A stretch of 64,000 bases of DNA from the NCBI GenBank assembly GCA_965223215.1, contig CBDCVZ010000010.1, positions 5,828,001 to 5,892,000 on the forward strand. Direction: 5' to 3'. Below are positions 16,892-25,914 of the stretch, piece by piece (positions within the stretch are counted from its first letter, which is position 1; every line of letters starts with the position of its first letter). The position numbers and the translations under genes are program-made. Source of the DNA: JABDMH01 sp965223215. Its GTDB lineage: Bacteria > Bacteroidota > Bacteroidia > Chitinophagales > Saprospiraceae. The notes under the pieces are model-generated. The model searched no databases and had not been told where the DNA came from. It was given only the letters and a program-made list of their open reading frames with translations.

Positions 16892-18097
16892 ATGGGTGAG
16901 TTACGAAATTGTAAAGCCGACTTTTCAATATTTGAAGAATATGCACATTCGTATCTAGACAATGCCGCAAGCACCCACAAGCCAAAAGTGGTCGTACAAG
17001 CCATGTCAGACTTTTACCGGTCAGCGTATGGCACGGTACACCGCGGAATCTATCGACTATCAGCTGCTGCCACAGCACAGTTTGAAGAAGCACGTCGAAA
17101 TGTACAAACCTTTATTGGAGCATCTTCCACTCGCGAAATCATTTTCAACAGTGGTGCTACGGAGGGAATCAATTTGGTAGCACAATCTTACCTGCGTGAT
17201 CATCTACGCGAGGGTGATAATGTCGTGTGCACCGTTGCAGAGCATCACGCAAATTTCATCCCTTGGCAGCAGATGGCCAAAGAGCAAAAAGCTGAATTCA
17301 GGTGTGTGCAGCTCACACCGGGTATGGCTCTGGACCTGGAATCAGGATTGGCATTGATTGATGAAAAGACCAGATTGGTAGCAATAGCTCAACTTTCGAA
17401 TGTGCTCGGTCAATTGAATGATATCAAAGTGGTGATTGACAAAGCACATTCCGTAGGTGCAAAAGTATTGATCGATGCGGCTCAAAGTGTTGCGCATGTG
17501 CCATTAGATGTGCAAGAATTAGACTGTGACTTTCTGGTTTTTTCGGGGCATAAGGTCTATGGACCCACCGGAATCGGTGTCCTTTTCATCCGACAGGACC
17601 TTGCCGAGAAAATGAGACCCATCAAGTTTGGAGGTGAGATGATAACTCGGGTGAGCATAAGCGAGAGCTCCTGGACCCAGCCTCCCCACAAATTTGAGGC
17701 CGGAACACCACCAGTCGCGCAGGTGATCGGCCTTTCAACGGCCATAAACTATCTGCGTTCCTTAAATCGAGAGAAAGTGACGAAGCATAGTGCGGATTTG
17801 ACGATCCAACTCTTTGATGCCTTGAAATCTGTGGCAGGAGTCGAGGTATACGGATCCAGAAAAAATCGGTTGGGAGTCGTTGCATTTAACCTTCACCAGG
17901 TGCACCCACATGACTTAGCCACCATCCTGGATAGTCAGCAAGTGTCTATTCGGGCAGGTCATCACTGTGCGCAGCCCTTGATGGATGCACTATCCATTTC
18001 TGCCAGCGCCAGGGCGTCTTTGGGGATCTATAATAATCAAGCAGATATTTCTAACTTGGTCAAAGGCATTCATTCCGCAAAGAAGATTCTGAGTTGA
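16892..18097 (+). CDS. sufS: Cysteine desulfurase, SufS type
   Basis: PLP enzyme that removes sulfur from cysteine for Fe-S cluster assembly. 401 residues. YLDNAASTHKP is the N-terminal substrate loop, TVAEHHANFIPWQ holds the PLP-stacking His, and VFSGHKVYGPTGIGVLF holds the PLP lysine. The persulfide Cys is in RAGHHCAQPLM, in the short loop typical of type II (SufS) enzymes. It is directly followed by sufU, whose start overlaps its stop, which supports the SufS-SufU pairing known from Firmicutes and some Bacteroidota. Confidence 0.9.
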   Translation: MGELRNCKADFSIFEEYAHSYLDNAASTHKPKVVVQAMSDFYRSAYGTVHRGIYRLSAAATAQFEEARRNVQTFIGASSTREIIFNSGATEGINLVAQSYLRDHLREGDNVVCTVAEHHANFIPWQQMAKEQKAEFRCVQLTPGMALDLESGLALIDEKTRLVAIAQLSNVLGQLNDIKVVIDKAHSVGAKVLIDAAQSVAHVPLDVQELDCDFLVFSGHKVYGPTGIGVLFIRQDLAEKMRPIKFGGEMITRVSISESSWTQPPHKFEAGTPPVAQVIGLSTAINYLRSLNREKVTKHSADLTIQLFDALKSVAGVEVYGSRKNRLGVVAFNLHQVHPHDLATILDSQQVSIRAGHHCAQPLMDALSISASARASLGIYNNQADISNLVKGIHSAKKILS

Positions 18098-18513
18098 ACG
18101 ACATTTCAGCACTATACCACCCAAGCATCATTGCTCACAATCGTTCACCACGCCAGTTTTTTATCCCCGATGACTACACAGATATGATAGAGGCCTACAA
18201 TCCAATATGTGGAGATCAATATAAGATCTACATGCGGTTACGGGGCCAATCCATTGAGATGATTTCCTTTCATGGATATGGATGTGCGGTATCAAAAGCC
18301 GCCATTTCAATGCTGGTTGAGCGAATCAAGATTCAGGAATTATCTCAGGCCTCTAATTTACTCAAGCAATATTTGTCGTTCATGAGTGGAGCAACTACAT
18401 TAGATGATCCAGAGTTGAGGGTGTTTCAAAAAGCGAATCAATTTCCGGGTAGAGGTCAGTGCGCAAGTCTGGGGGCAGATGCATTAAGTCAATTTTTTTT
18501 TAAAAAAATGTAA
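18094..18513 (+). CDS. sufU: SufU-type Fe-S assembly protein
   Basis: 139 residues. Receives sulfur from SufS. The three Cys of the metal site are present: NPICGDQYKIY, GYGCAVSKAAISML and RGQCASLGADAL, with the Asp of GD also conserved. N-terminal HNRSPRQFF corresponds to the family DHYRNPRN segment, so the frame must begin well upstream of it; the only suitable start is TTG at 18094, overlapping the sufS stop as TTGA. A TTG start and overlap imply translational coupling. SufB, SufC and SufD are not in the window. Confidence 0.85.
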   Translation: MNDISALYHPSIIAHNRSPRQFFIPDDYTDMIEAYNPICGDQYKIYMRLRGQSIEMISFHGYGCAVSKAAISMLVERIKIQELSQASNLLKQYLSFMSGATTLDDPELRVFQKANQFPGRGQCASLGADALSQFFFKKM

Positions 18514-18523
18514 AGTAGCGATC

Positions 18524-19474
18524 ATGAAAGATAGTCGAAGAAATTTTGTGAAGAAGAATTTAGTGCTGGCCGGAGGTGCCCTGGTGGGGCCGGCCAGAGT
18601 ATTTAAAAGCAGCGGTATGCATCAGTTGAAAATGTGTTTAAACGCGGGTGCCATCGGAGCCAACTACGATCAAAATGGCTTGGTAGACATGGCCATGAAG
18701 CATGGTTATCATGCGGTGGTTAGTTTGCCTGAAGAATTAGCAATGATGGATGCAGCTGCAAAGGAAAGCTTGATGAAAAAAATGAATACTGGGCAGATTA
18801 CCTGGGGCTCTGGCGGTCTCGCTACTGATTTTCGCAAAGACAATGCTACTTTTCGAGAGGGATTACAGAGATTACCTGCCCATGCTCAGGCTCTGGCTTC
18901 GGTGGGTGCCACCCGAATGAATACTTGGATTATGCCGTCAAATCCCGATTATACCTATCGTCATAATTTCGAACTGCATCGACGACGGCTTAAATCGGTG
19001 GCAAGTATTTTAGGCCACTATGACATTCGATTAGGTCTTGAATATGTTGGTCCGAAAACACTGCTGACGAGAAGCAAGTTCTCCTTTATTCGGACCATGG
19101 CAGAAGGTAAAGAGTTAATTGAGGCCATTGATGAGCCAAATGTGGGTTTTGTGCTGGATAGCTTTCATTGGTACTGTGCTGGTGACAAAAAATCCGACTT
19201 ATTATCGCTTCGCCCGGAGGACATTGTTACAGTGGATCTAAATGATGCTCGTTCAGGTCTTACTCCTGACACTCAAATAGATGGGAAACGTGAGCTACCG
19301 ATGGCCACGGGTGTGATTCCCATCAAGGAATTTTTGGAGGCACTCGTACAACTGGGATATGAAGGTCCAGTTCGGGCGGAACCCTTCAATCAGGCACTGC
19401 GTGATATGGACGATGAAGATGCCGTCGTGGCCACTCAAAAGGCCATGCAAAAGGCCTTTGATTTATTGAAGTAG
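18524..19474 (+). CDS. Exported TIM-barrel protein, sugar phosphate isomerase/epimerase family
   Basis: 316 residues. The N-terminus has a twin-arginine signal (DSRRNFVKKNLVLAGG) followed by a hydrophobic stretch, so export by Tat is likely. The rest fits the xylose-isomerase-like/AP-endonuclease-2 TIM barrel: LGLEYVGPKT, NVGFVLDSFHWYC and a late DLND segment provide the usual Glu, Asp/His metal ligands. Many Bacteroidota have such Tat-exported proteins of unknown substrate. It lies 10 bases after sufU, perhaps by read-through only. Confidence 0.75.
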   Translation: MKDSRRNFVKKNLVLAGGALVGPARVFKSSGMHQLKMCLNAGAIGANYDQNGLVDMAMKHGYHAVVSLPEELAMMDAAAKESLMKKMNTGQITWGSGGLATDFRKDNATFREGLQRLPAHAQALASVGATRMNTWIMPSNPDYTYRHNFELHRRRLKSVASILGHYDIRLGLEYVGPKTLLTRSKFSFIRTMAEGKELIEAIDEPNVGFVLDSFHWYCAGDKKSDLLSLRPEDIVTVDLNDARSGLTPDTQIDGKRELPMATGVIPIKEFLEALVQLGYEGPVRAEPFNQALRDMDDEDAVVATQKAMQKAFDLLK

Positions 19475-19482
19475 AAGGACCC

Positions 19483-19911
19483 CTAATATTTACTTCCAAA
19501 AAGGTTGTAAAATACCACCCCGTCCTGAGGGAAAAGGTTTTTCTTAACGCGGTTTAGTAACATAATCAAACTAAAAAGCAGAAAACCCCAATAGCAGATG
19601 GGTATGCCAAAGCGGTAGCTGGGACAAGGTACCAGTGCATTTAATTGCATGATGCCAGTAACCAATGCAATACTCCAAGGTACCATTAAGCCAATCCAAA
19701 ACACCATCTTACTTGAATTAGAAAATCTAAACTGACTGATGACCAGCAGAAATGCAAAAATGACCACGATATAACATACCGGAACCGTTCCCCATTTAAT
19801 ACATACGTCACCGGTACTTAGCTCCTGAAGGGCGAGCTTGCCGGATTCGAAAAAACCAATTAGGGAGAGAATTGCAATAGACAACTTTAGTGCGTAAAGT
19901 CGCTTGCTCAT
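19483..19911 (-). CDS. Four-helix membrane protein with repeated GxPxCY motif
   Basis: I do not recognise the family. 142 residues with four hydrophobic segments. The two halves look like duplicates: after the first helix comes VCIKWGTVPVCYIV, and after the third comes CPSYRFGIPICYWGF, each with two Cys eight or nine residues apart and a shared G-x-P-[VI]-C-Y. Paired Cys near the membrane surface could suggest a disulfide or quinone-linked role, or structural disulfides, but this is speculation. It lies just downstream of xdhC (24 bases) and may be co-transcribed. Confidence 0.5.
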   Translation of the reverse strand: MSKRLYALKLSIAILSLIGFFESGKLALQELSTGDVCIKWGTVPVCYIVVIFAFLLVISQFRFSNSSKMVFWIGLMVPWSIALVTGIMQLNALVPCPSYRFGIPICYWGFLLFSLIMLLNRVKKNLFPQDGVVFYNLFGSKY

Positions 19912-19935
19912 TCTAACGGTTTGAAATTTTTTCCT

Positions 19936-20988
19936 TCAGTTGTTTGTTTGTGCATGGTTTGTGGTTTGTTTCTGTTGGTGTCGATATTCAACCAATTGAG
20001 CGACTATGCTCAATGCAATTTCCTTTGCTGAACGCGCTCCTATAGACACTCCGATAGGCCCATTGATCTTATTGAGTTGATCTTCTGTAAAGCCCTTTGC
20101 CTTCAGCCTAGCAATCCTCTTGGCATGTGTTTTTCTACTGCCCAGTGCTCCGATGTAATTGACATCTTCGTTCAGCAAAATTTCCAGTGCTTGATCATCG
20201 ATTTTTGGATCGTGCGTCAGTGTCACGGCAAAGGTATTCTGATCGAGTTGATAGTTTGATAGCACGTCGGCAGGCCATCCTTCGATCAATTCATCCGGTA
20301 GGCAAAGCGATCTAAGACTCTCGGTAAAAATGCCTCTCGGATCGATCACCGTCGTGCGAAAATCCAGTGCCTGGGCTAATTGTACCAGGTCGACTCCAAG
20401 ATGTGCTGCACCAATGATTAATAGGTGGTTTTGCGGCGGAAAAACCTGCAGGAAATAGAGGGTCTTATCCAGTGTGATTAGGGTGGATTCTCTGGTACCG
20501 AGGGCCTCACAGGCCGCTAGGTCTAAAGGGCTTGACTTGATCTCTTCATCAAATGAGTCAAGTACCATTTTTCTTGCTTCGGCATTCATCTCATGAGCCA
20601 AAACGAATGATGTTTTGGTTTGCAACTTTCTAGCAATGACTTGCCATTGTGCGCTACTCACCGGGTCTTGTTTACATGCCAAAAATGGCTCTACAAATAC
20701 CTTGATTTTCCCACCACAGCTCAGACCAACCGTCCACGCCTCATCATTAGAAATACCAAAAGTTAACAATTCAGATGTACCAGAATTTAATACCGATTTC
20801 GCCTGGTTGATTACCGATCCTTCTACACAACCTCCGCTCACGGAGCCAATTACCTCTTGGTCCTCACTAATCAACATGCTCGATCCCACCGGACGAGGAG
20901 CAGATCGCCAGGTATCAACGACTGTGGCAATTGCAAACCGTTTTCCAACCTCTAACCAGTTGATGATATCTGAAAATCTATCCTTCAT
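19936..20988 (-). CDS. XdhC/CoxI family protein
   Basis: 350 residues. Two domains: N-terminal XdhC_CoxI (IATVVDTWRSAPRPVGSSML, GSVSGGCVEGSVI) and C-terminal Rossmann (LLIIGAAHLGVDLVQLA, then YIGALGSRKTHAKRIARL). XdhC binds molybdenum cofactor and helps its sulfuration and insertion into xanthine dehydrogenase-like enzymes. ATG at 20988 (MKDRFSD) is preferred to a longer start at 21036. No molybdenum hydroxylase is nearby. The MobA-like gene at 15083 may work in the same pathway. Confidence 0.85.
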   Translation of the reverse strand: MKDRFSDIINWLEVGKRFAIATVVDTWRSAPRPVGSSMLISEDQEVIGSVSGGCVEGSVINQAKSVLNSGTSELLTFGISNDEAWTVGLSCGGKIKVFVEPFLACKQDPVSSAQWQVIARKLQTKTSFVLAHEMNAEARKMVLDSFDEEIKSSPLDLAACEALGTRESTLITLDKTLYFLQVFPPQNHLLIIGAAHLGVDLVQLAQALDFRTTVIDPRGIFTESLRSLCLPDELIEGWPADVLSNYQLDQNTFAVTLTHDPKIDDQALEILLNEDVNYIGALGSRKTHAKRIARLKAKGFTEDQLNKINGPIGVSIGARSAKEIALSIVAQLVEYRHQQKQTTNHAQTNN

Positions 20989-21109
20989 ACATACGCTATC
21001 TCTAATGTAAGCAAGCACCTTTAATTTCCACAACAAGATGCTGGTGAAACTTCGATCTTGCCCTTTGAGGAGCCTAGGCTTGTCACTACATTGTCGTTTT
21101 GCTAAACCT

Positions 21110-22072
21110 TCAAAAAGGTAAGTTCTTCAGGTCTACATTTCCTCCGGAAATGATAATTCCGATGCGCCGGTCAGCGAATTTTGCAGGGTCTTCAAGCAAG
21201 GCAGCCAGGGGAACAGCTCCTGATGGTTCTACAACAATTTTCATTCTTTCCCAAATGAGTCGCATAGCCCTTATGATCGACGCTTCCTCAACAGTGAGAA
21301 TTGCGTCAACTTTTTTTCGAATGATGTCAAATGTCCTAGTACTTAGTTGAGTCCTCAGGCCATCGGCGATGGTATCGATGCGAGTGTTTTCTTCGATCCG
21401 GCCAGAGTAAAAAGAGCGAAATGCATCATCTACTATTTTTGGTTCGACACCAATCACTTCAATTTCATCATTGAAATACTTAGTAAATAATGCCGTCCCA
21501 CTCATGAGTCCACCCCCCCCAATGGGTGCCATAATGAGATCAAGTCCCTCTTGATGTTCGAGTAACTCCTTTACTGCGGTCGCTTGTCCGGCAATGATGT
21601 TGTAGTTATCGTAAGGATGAATGAAAGATGCACCAGTGCGACTCAAGACCTCCTTCATCATCTCTTCTCGGTCCGAAATTCGAGGTCCGGAGGTATAAAT
21701 CTTGGCTCCATAACCAGCCACAGCATCACGTTTTATCCCAGGAGCATTTTCAGGCATCACGATATGCCCTTCAATACCATAGAGCATTGCACTTCTCGCT
21801 ACGGCTTGAGCGTGGTTGCCTGAAGAATGGGTGGCAATCCCTTTAAAACGCTCCGCATTTGTCAAAGAAGCAACAGCACAGCTGGCACCGCGCATTTTAA
21901 AAGCACCAACCTTTTGAAAGTTTTCGCATTTAAAAAAAATCTGACCGTTTAATAGTTTATCGATGCTTTCATTTGAGATGACTGGTGTATGATGTATGAA
22001 TGGTTTTATAACCTCATAGGCTGCATGAATATCTGACAATGTTGGTGCTTGCTCTAGTTTCTTCATGGGCAT
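21110..22072 (-). CDS. Threonine/serine dehydratase (PLP-dependent)
   Basis: 320 residues, single catalytic domain without the C-terminal ACT regulatory domain of biosynthetic IlvA. The PLP lysine is in NFQKVGAFKMRGA, the SSGNHAQA loop binds the substrate carboxylate, and the phosphate loop is PIGGGGLMSG. The length and lack of a regulatory domain suit catabolic threonine dehydratase, serine racemase or hydroxyaspartate ammonia-lyase; these cannot be separated here. Starts at 22072 or 22066 are both ATG. Confidence 0.88.
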   Translation of the reverse strand: MPMKKLEQAPTLSDIHAAYEVIKPFIHHTPVISNESIDKLLNGQIFFKCENFQKVGAFKMRGASCAVASLTNAERFKGIATHSSGNHAQAVARSAMLYGIEGHIVMPENAPGIKRDAVAGYGAKIYTSGPRISDREEMMKEVLSRTGASFIHPYDNYNIIAGQATAVKELLEHQEGLDLIMAPIGGGGLMSGTALFTKYFNDEIEVIGVEPKIVDDAFRSFYSGRIEENTRIDTIADGLRTQLSTRTFDIIRKKVDAILTVEEASIIRAMRLIWERMKIVVEPSGAVPLAALLEDPAKFADRRIGIIISGGNVDLKNLPF

Positions 22073-22111
22073 CCCTTCATAAAATATGGATCAAGATACA
22101 TCAAAATAAAA

Positions 22112-22139
22112 AAGAGAGATCCGATGTGGAATCTCTCTT
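22112..22139 (-). terminator. Intrinsic terminator of the DUF2853 gene
   Basis: On the minus strand AAGAGAGAT-T-CC pairs with GG-ATCTCTCTT (11 bp, one bulged base, 5-base loop) and is followed by TTTTATTTT. It lies 28 bases beyond the stop of the DUF2853 gene and just upstream of the dehydratase. Confidence 0.8.
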
Positions 22140-22166
22140 CAGGTTTTCTTTTTACGCTAGCCGAGT

Positions 22167-22502
22167 CTAGGCAAAAATTGCTTCTTTCTTAAATTTCTTT
22201 ACGAGAATGTAATAGAAAACTGCACGGTACTTTTGACGATTAGATTTGCCAATTTTATCAATCGCATGCTCGATGCCTTTATCCAATTGGTTGTCAGAAA
22301 GGCCAAGCTTCTTCTTCATAAAATTTTGCTTAACACGCTCCAGTTCTTTCTTGTCAGAAGCGGATACCGTTTCGCCATCTCGGGTGTAAATGGAAGGACC
22401 ACAAGCCTTTGTTACTTTGCGAAGTAGTTCAACGTTTGGGCGCATACCAATCTTCTTAAGTGCAGCCGTGTACAATTCTATTTTTTCATCAAGTTTGCTC
22501 AT
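22167..22502 (-). CDS. DUF2853 family protein
   Basis: Small basic protein of 111 residues matching what I know of DUF2853: MSKLDEKIELYTAALKKIG, then an internal KACGPSIYTRDGETVSASDK and a C-terminal SNRQKYRAVFYYILVKKF. The family is found in Bacteroidota and Proteobacteria and its role is unknown. No signal peptide or membrane segment. It is a single-gene unit with a good terminator, which suggests strong independent expression. Confidence 0.75.
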   Translation of the reverse strand: MSKLDEKIELYTAALKKIGMRPNVELLRKVTKACGPSIYTRDGETVSASDKKELERVKQNFMKKKLGLSDNQLDKGIEHAIDKIGKSNRQKYRAVFYYILVKKFKKEAIFA

Positions 22503-22870
22503 CAGAATTTTAGTTAGTAAGAAAAAATTGTAAGAATGAGTGCATAGTTAGGAAATTTTTTTCATATAACTAGATTTAATTATATATGCACCTGCCATCA
22601 TGTTGAGCATATGGTGTTTTTTAGTTTTGGCTTCAATCGAAAATTCGGTTTATTCTTTCCTGATCATCTTTATCTTGCCCGACACCAGCGTACCAGAGAA
22701 GGTTGAAGTGGGGTGGAATCTTGTGATCGATTACTCTTAAGACAGCTTACAGCTAATTTTATGCCTGGTAGGATTAGTTGTGATGAGCTCCTCCTGACCA
22801 CCAATTGATTCGATGGTAAATAAACTCGGTCATTAAGTCAGCATGGAAGCATTTTGATGGGTTGCGCCGC
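22503..22870. other. Intergenic region, nothing recognised
   Basis: 368 bases upstream of the DUF2853 gene and downstream of the PQQ-dehydrogenase-like gene. AT-rich near 22550-22590, where the promoter of the DUF2853 gene may lie. No gene, relic or strong hairpin was recognised on either strand. Confidence 0.4.
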
Positions 22871-25342
22871 TCATTCCTTTGATGCTTTGATTAGCTTTAA
22901 CAATTGAACTCCGTGCATTGGGTCGAATAGTTTGATAAAATAGGTGCCATGGGGGAGGGGCTGGGACGGCAAGGCATGGGGCAACCGGATTGGGCCGCCA
23001 TCCATGATCAGCTTTCCCTGAGTATCAACTAGTTGCCAATATGGAATGGTCATCGGGATTCTGTCCCTTCGACCAATGGTAACATCCCTTGATGATGGAT
23101 TGGGAAATAGGGTGAAGCGATGATTCGGTTGATAAGAACCAATACCAGTCGACAACAGTGGTTCTATTAAGACTTCATCGTAGCCCTCTAGGCCCAAATC
23201 ATCTGTCACCGTCAGACCGACTAAATACGCATGCTTGTCAAGGGCGGTGCTTGGGAGTGCCGGTAGAGTTGCACCAGAAGCCTTGTTGGTATCAACAAAT
23301 TCCACGTGAAAGTGATCGTTGTGCTTTAATTTGATTTCCCACCGATATTGCAATTCTTCGTCCAATTGTTCATGGTCGCTGGCCGTTCCCTCAAGCACCA
23401 GGTCAAATTCGCGTACATCCAGGCGATAGGTCTGACCATCTGAAATAGATGTGATCTGAGCAATAGGGGGTGAATTATTGATGGAAATAAATTGCTCCGC
23501 CGTATTGCTGAGACCGCTTTCATCGGTCACTGTAAGTTGAATTGAAATATTTCTGGGAAGGTCATTTTCGATGATTTGTAGGGTCGAGTCCTCAAAGTGG
23601 AAGGTGTCCTTCCCATCGATAACCCACATAAATGTAAGTGATTCATGGGCGGGATCATAAGATTCAGTGGCCGACAAGTGAACGCTAAGGGGTGATTGCC
23701 CATAGGTAGAATCAATTTGGATGACTGCTACCGGTTTTGGATTGTCGGTGAAACTAATTTTGCGCAGTTGATATAAATTGGGTCGGTCGCTATAATCTAA
23801 TACCACATAGTAGATGGCCTGATCAAAACGGTTGTAACGCACGTACACCACGGAATGCGTGTTTTCGGCAAAATCACGGATCGTATGAATTTCATCGATG
23901 CCATCATGAACATCAAATTGAAGGTGTTTTATCCAGCCGGAAAAATCACCGTGTAAATAAGAGTTCGAATAACGTGCTGGAAAGACTTCACCCAAATAAA
24001 AATCACCTGCCACACTTGAAATTCCATCGAAATGTTCTCCCATCACCGGTGAGGAAAGGTCATTAAGCGGCAGGTGTGTAGCTTCACCCAGACTGTCATA
24101 CCCAGGAAGAAAAGTCTGGTTGGGATTATTTACCGTGTTGCCATACGCAATGGTTGGAGGATGATGTACAAAAACATTGAAACTGTCTTCTAAAGATTTC
24201 TCCGGGATGCAGGGATTTGGCCAGTGGTATAAGTGGTGACGATTGGGGGCAATAAGCAAATCGTCAAATCTAAGGTAGGTGGCACAGTCTTCTTTTCCTG
24301 CCGGATTTACTAGAGATTTATTTTCAACTGCCTGGGATGTGTAGCCTTTATTTTTTTGATGTCCTTCAAATATCGGCCAGCCCAAATTTCGACCCGGCTC
24401 GGATATGATATTTAGTTCTTCGAATTGGTTACTTCCAACGTCTCCAATATAGATGGTGCCAGGCTGGCCTAGGGATGGATCTGGTTTTCCCGATCCCGGT
24501 CTAACCCGTATGCGAAATGGACTCCGCAAGCCGAGGGCCCACACTTTTGAGCGTGGATCTTCAGGATGTTGCGGATCGTAATAGGGATTACTGGGTAAAC
24601 CTAATCCAGTGATGGGATTAATTCTCAATATCTTTCCACTATAACTGTTGAGCAATTGGGAGCGGTAGGATCCGACATCTTGCACCGTGTCGATAATACC
24701 CAGCACTAAGCCCAAACTATCAAATCCAAACTCTTTATAATCTGGTCCACCGCTGTGATTACCAACCCAGGTGGTACCATCTCCTGTGCCGATGAGCAAG
24801 GTTCCGTCCGTGCCGAAGTCTAAGCCGCCCACTCCATGGGCAGGCGCTAGTACCGGAATTCCGTTGTGAATACTATCACCCAGCAAAACATGCCGACTGC
24901 CGGCCACGACATCTCTCTTACTTATCAGGTCGATCTGATACCTGGTTACCCTACCGATGGTTGCTCCCCATTCATCAAATTCAGGAGGGTCATACAGCGG
25001 TGTATTAAAAAAGCGTAGATAATGGGGGTCAACCACGTACGACAAATAGAGATATCCATTTTCTTCAAATGCCGGATCAAGTGCCAAACCAAGCATCCCG
25101 TGGTCTCCAGTACCTGACACCTCGGTACCGATGTTCAGCAAAGTGTCAACCAGCTGGCCATGCTCTAACACAGAAATCAATCCATTTTGGGTCCATACAT
25201 AGGCGAGCTGACTATCGACGAATTCTACTCCTACCGCGGCCTCAAATTGATCGGATATTAGCTCGTCAACAAATCCAGTCGGCAGTTGAGCAACCATGTG
25301 AAGGGGCCATAATCCAAAAATAAATATGATGCGGTGAATCAT
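22871..25342 (-). CDS. Secreted PQQ-dependent sugar-dehydrogenase-like protein with PKD domain and T9SS sorting tail
   Basis: 823 residues with a signal peptide (IIFIFGLWPLHMVAQ). Residues about 25-520 form a glucose/sorbosone dehydrogenase-type six-bladed propeller: GDHGMLGLALDPAFEENGYL, GVGGLDFGTDGTLLIGTGDG, GKILRINPITG, VWALGLRSPFRIRV and IGDVGSNQFEELNI. A PKD-like domain follows (VAVIQIDSTYGQSPLSVHLS, then LTVTDESG), then another Ig-like region. The end is a T9SS type A tail: FTLFPNPSSRDVTI, then GTYFIKLF. So it is exported across the outer membrane and probably surface-attached, oxidising sugars or alcohols with PQQ. No PQQ synthesis genes are in the window. Confidence 0.85.
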   Translation of the reverse strand: MIHRIIFIFGLWPLHMVAQLPTGFVDELISDQFEAAVGVEFVDSQLAYVWTQNGLISVLEHGQLVDTLLNIGTEVSGTGDHGMLGLALDPAFEENGYLYLSYVVDPHYLRFFNTPLYDPPEFDEWGATIGRVTRYQIDLISKRDVVAGSRHVLLGDSIHNGIPVLAPAHGVGGLDFGTDGTLLIGTGDGTTWVGNHSGGPDYKEFGFDSLGLVLGIIDTVQDVGSYRSQLLNSYSGKILRINPITGLGLPSNPYYDPQHPEDPRSKVWALGLRSPFRIRVRPGSGKPDPSLGQPGTIYIGDVGSNQFEELNIISEPGRNLGWPIFEGHQKNKGYTSQAVENKSLVNPAGKEDCATYLRFDDLLIAPNRHHLYHWPNPCIPEKSLEDSFNVFVHHPPTIAYGNTVNNPNQTFLPGYDSLGEATHLPLNDLSSPVMGEHFDGISSVAGDFYLGEVFPARYSNSYLHGDFSGWIKHLQFDVHDGIDEIHTIRDFAENTHSVVYVRYNRFDQAIYYVVLDYSDRPNLYQLRKISFTDNPKPVAVIQIDSTYGQSPLSVHLSATESYDPAHESLTFMWVIDGKDTFHFEDSTLQIIENDLPRNISIQLTVTDESGLSNTAEQFISINNSPPIAQITSISDGQTYRLDVREFDLVLEGTASDHEQLDEELQYRWEIKLKHNDHFHVEFVDTNKASGATLPALPSTALDKHAYLVGLTVTDDLGLEGYDEVLIEPLLSTGIGSYQPNHRFTLFPNPSSRDVTIGRRDRIPMTIPYWQLVDTQGKLIMDGGPIRLPHALPSQPLPHGTYFIKLFDPMHGVQLLKLIKASKE

Positions 25343-25363
25343 CTAGTGCTACCTAAAAGCGAT

Positions 25364-25909
25364 CTAATGCGTTAGTCCCAATTCTTCTTTTCGATCATTT
25401 AACGCTGCAATAATGAAATTGATCAGGTCATTTAGTTCCATGTCAATCAATTCTGCACCTTTTCGGACTTCATCCCGATCCACTTTTGCTGCAAAGGTTG
25501 CGGTTTTCAATTTCTTAGTGACCGACTTTGCCTTCATCCCCTCTAATCCAGTCGGACGAACCAGACTGGCTGCAATGATGAATCCAGTCAGTTCATCGGC
25601 TGCCACAATACATTTATCCAGCATGGACGTTCGGGGAACATTCCAGATGGTATAATGACCAGCAATCGCATGCGCAATTTCTTTTTCACCCAATGCCTCC
25701 AACTTCTGAACGATTAGGTTAGGATGTTGCTCGGGATACTTTTCGTAGTCGGCATCGTGGAGAAGGCCGGTAATGGCAAATTGCATTGGATCTTCCCCAA
25801 AATGCTTGGCTAGTGCCTCCATAACTACAGCAACGGTCATTGCATGCTTCCGGAGTGCTTCCGACTCCGTCATTTCGAATAGGATTTCTTTGGCTTCGCT
25901 GAAATTCAT
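25364..25909 (-). CDS. HD-domain hydrolase
   Basis: 181 residues with the metal-binding HD pattern: RKHAMTVAVVMEAL, then GLLHDADYEKYPEQH with the HD pair, then AIAGHYT. HD proteins of this short type usually act on nucleotides or phosphorylated compounds. It follows the aldolase gene by 5 bases, so the two are co-transcribed. Substrate unknown. Confidence 0.8.
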   Translation of the reverse strand: MNFSEAKEILFEMTESEALRKHAMTVAVVMEALAKHFGEDPMQFAITGLLHDADYEKYPEQHPNLIVQKLEALGEKEIAHAIAGHYTIWNVPRTSMLDKCIVAADELTGFIIAASLVRPTGLEGMKAKSVTKKLKTATFAAKVDRDEVRKGAELIDMELNDLINFIIAALNDRKEELGLTH

Positions 25910-25914
25910 GGTAT

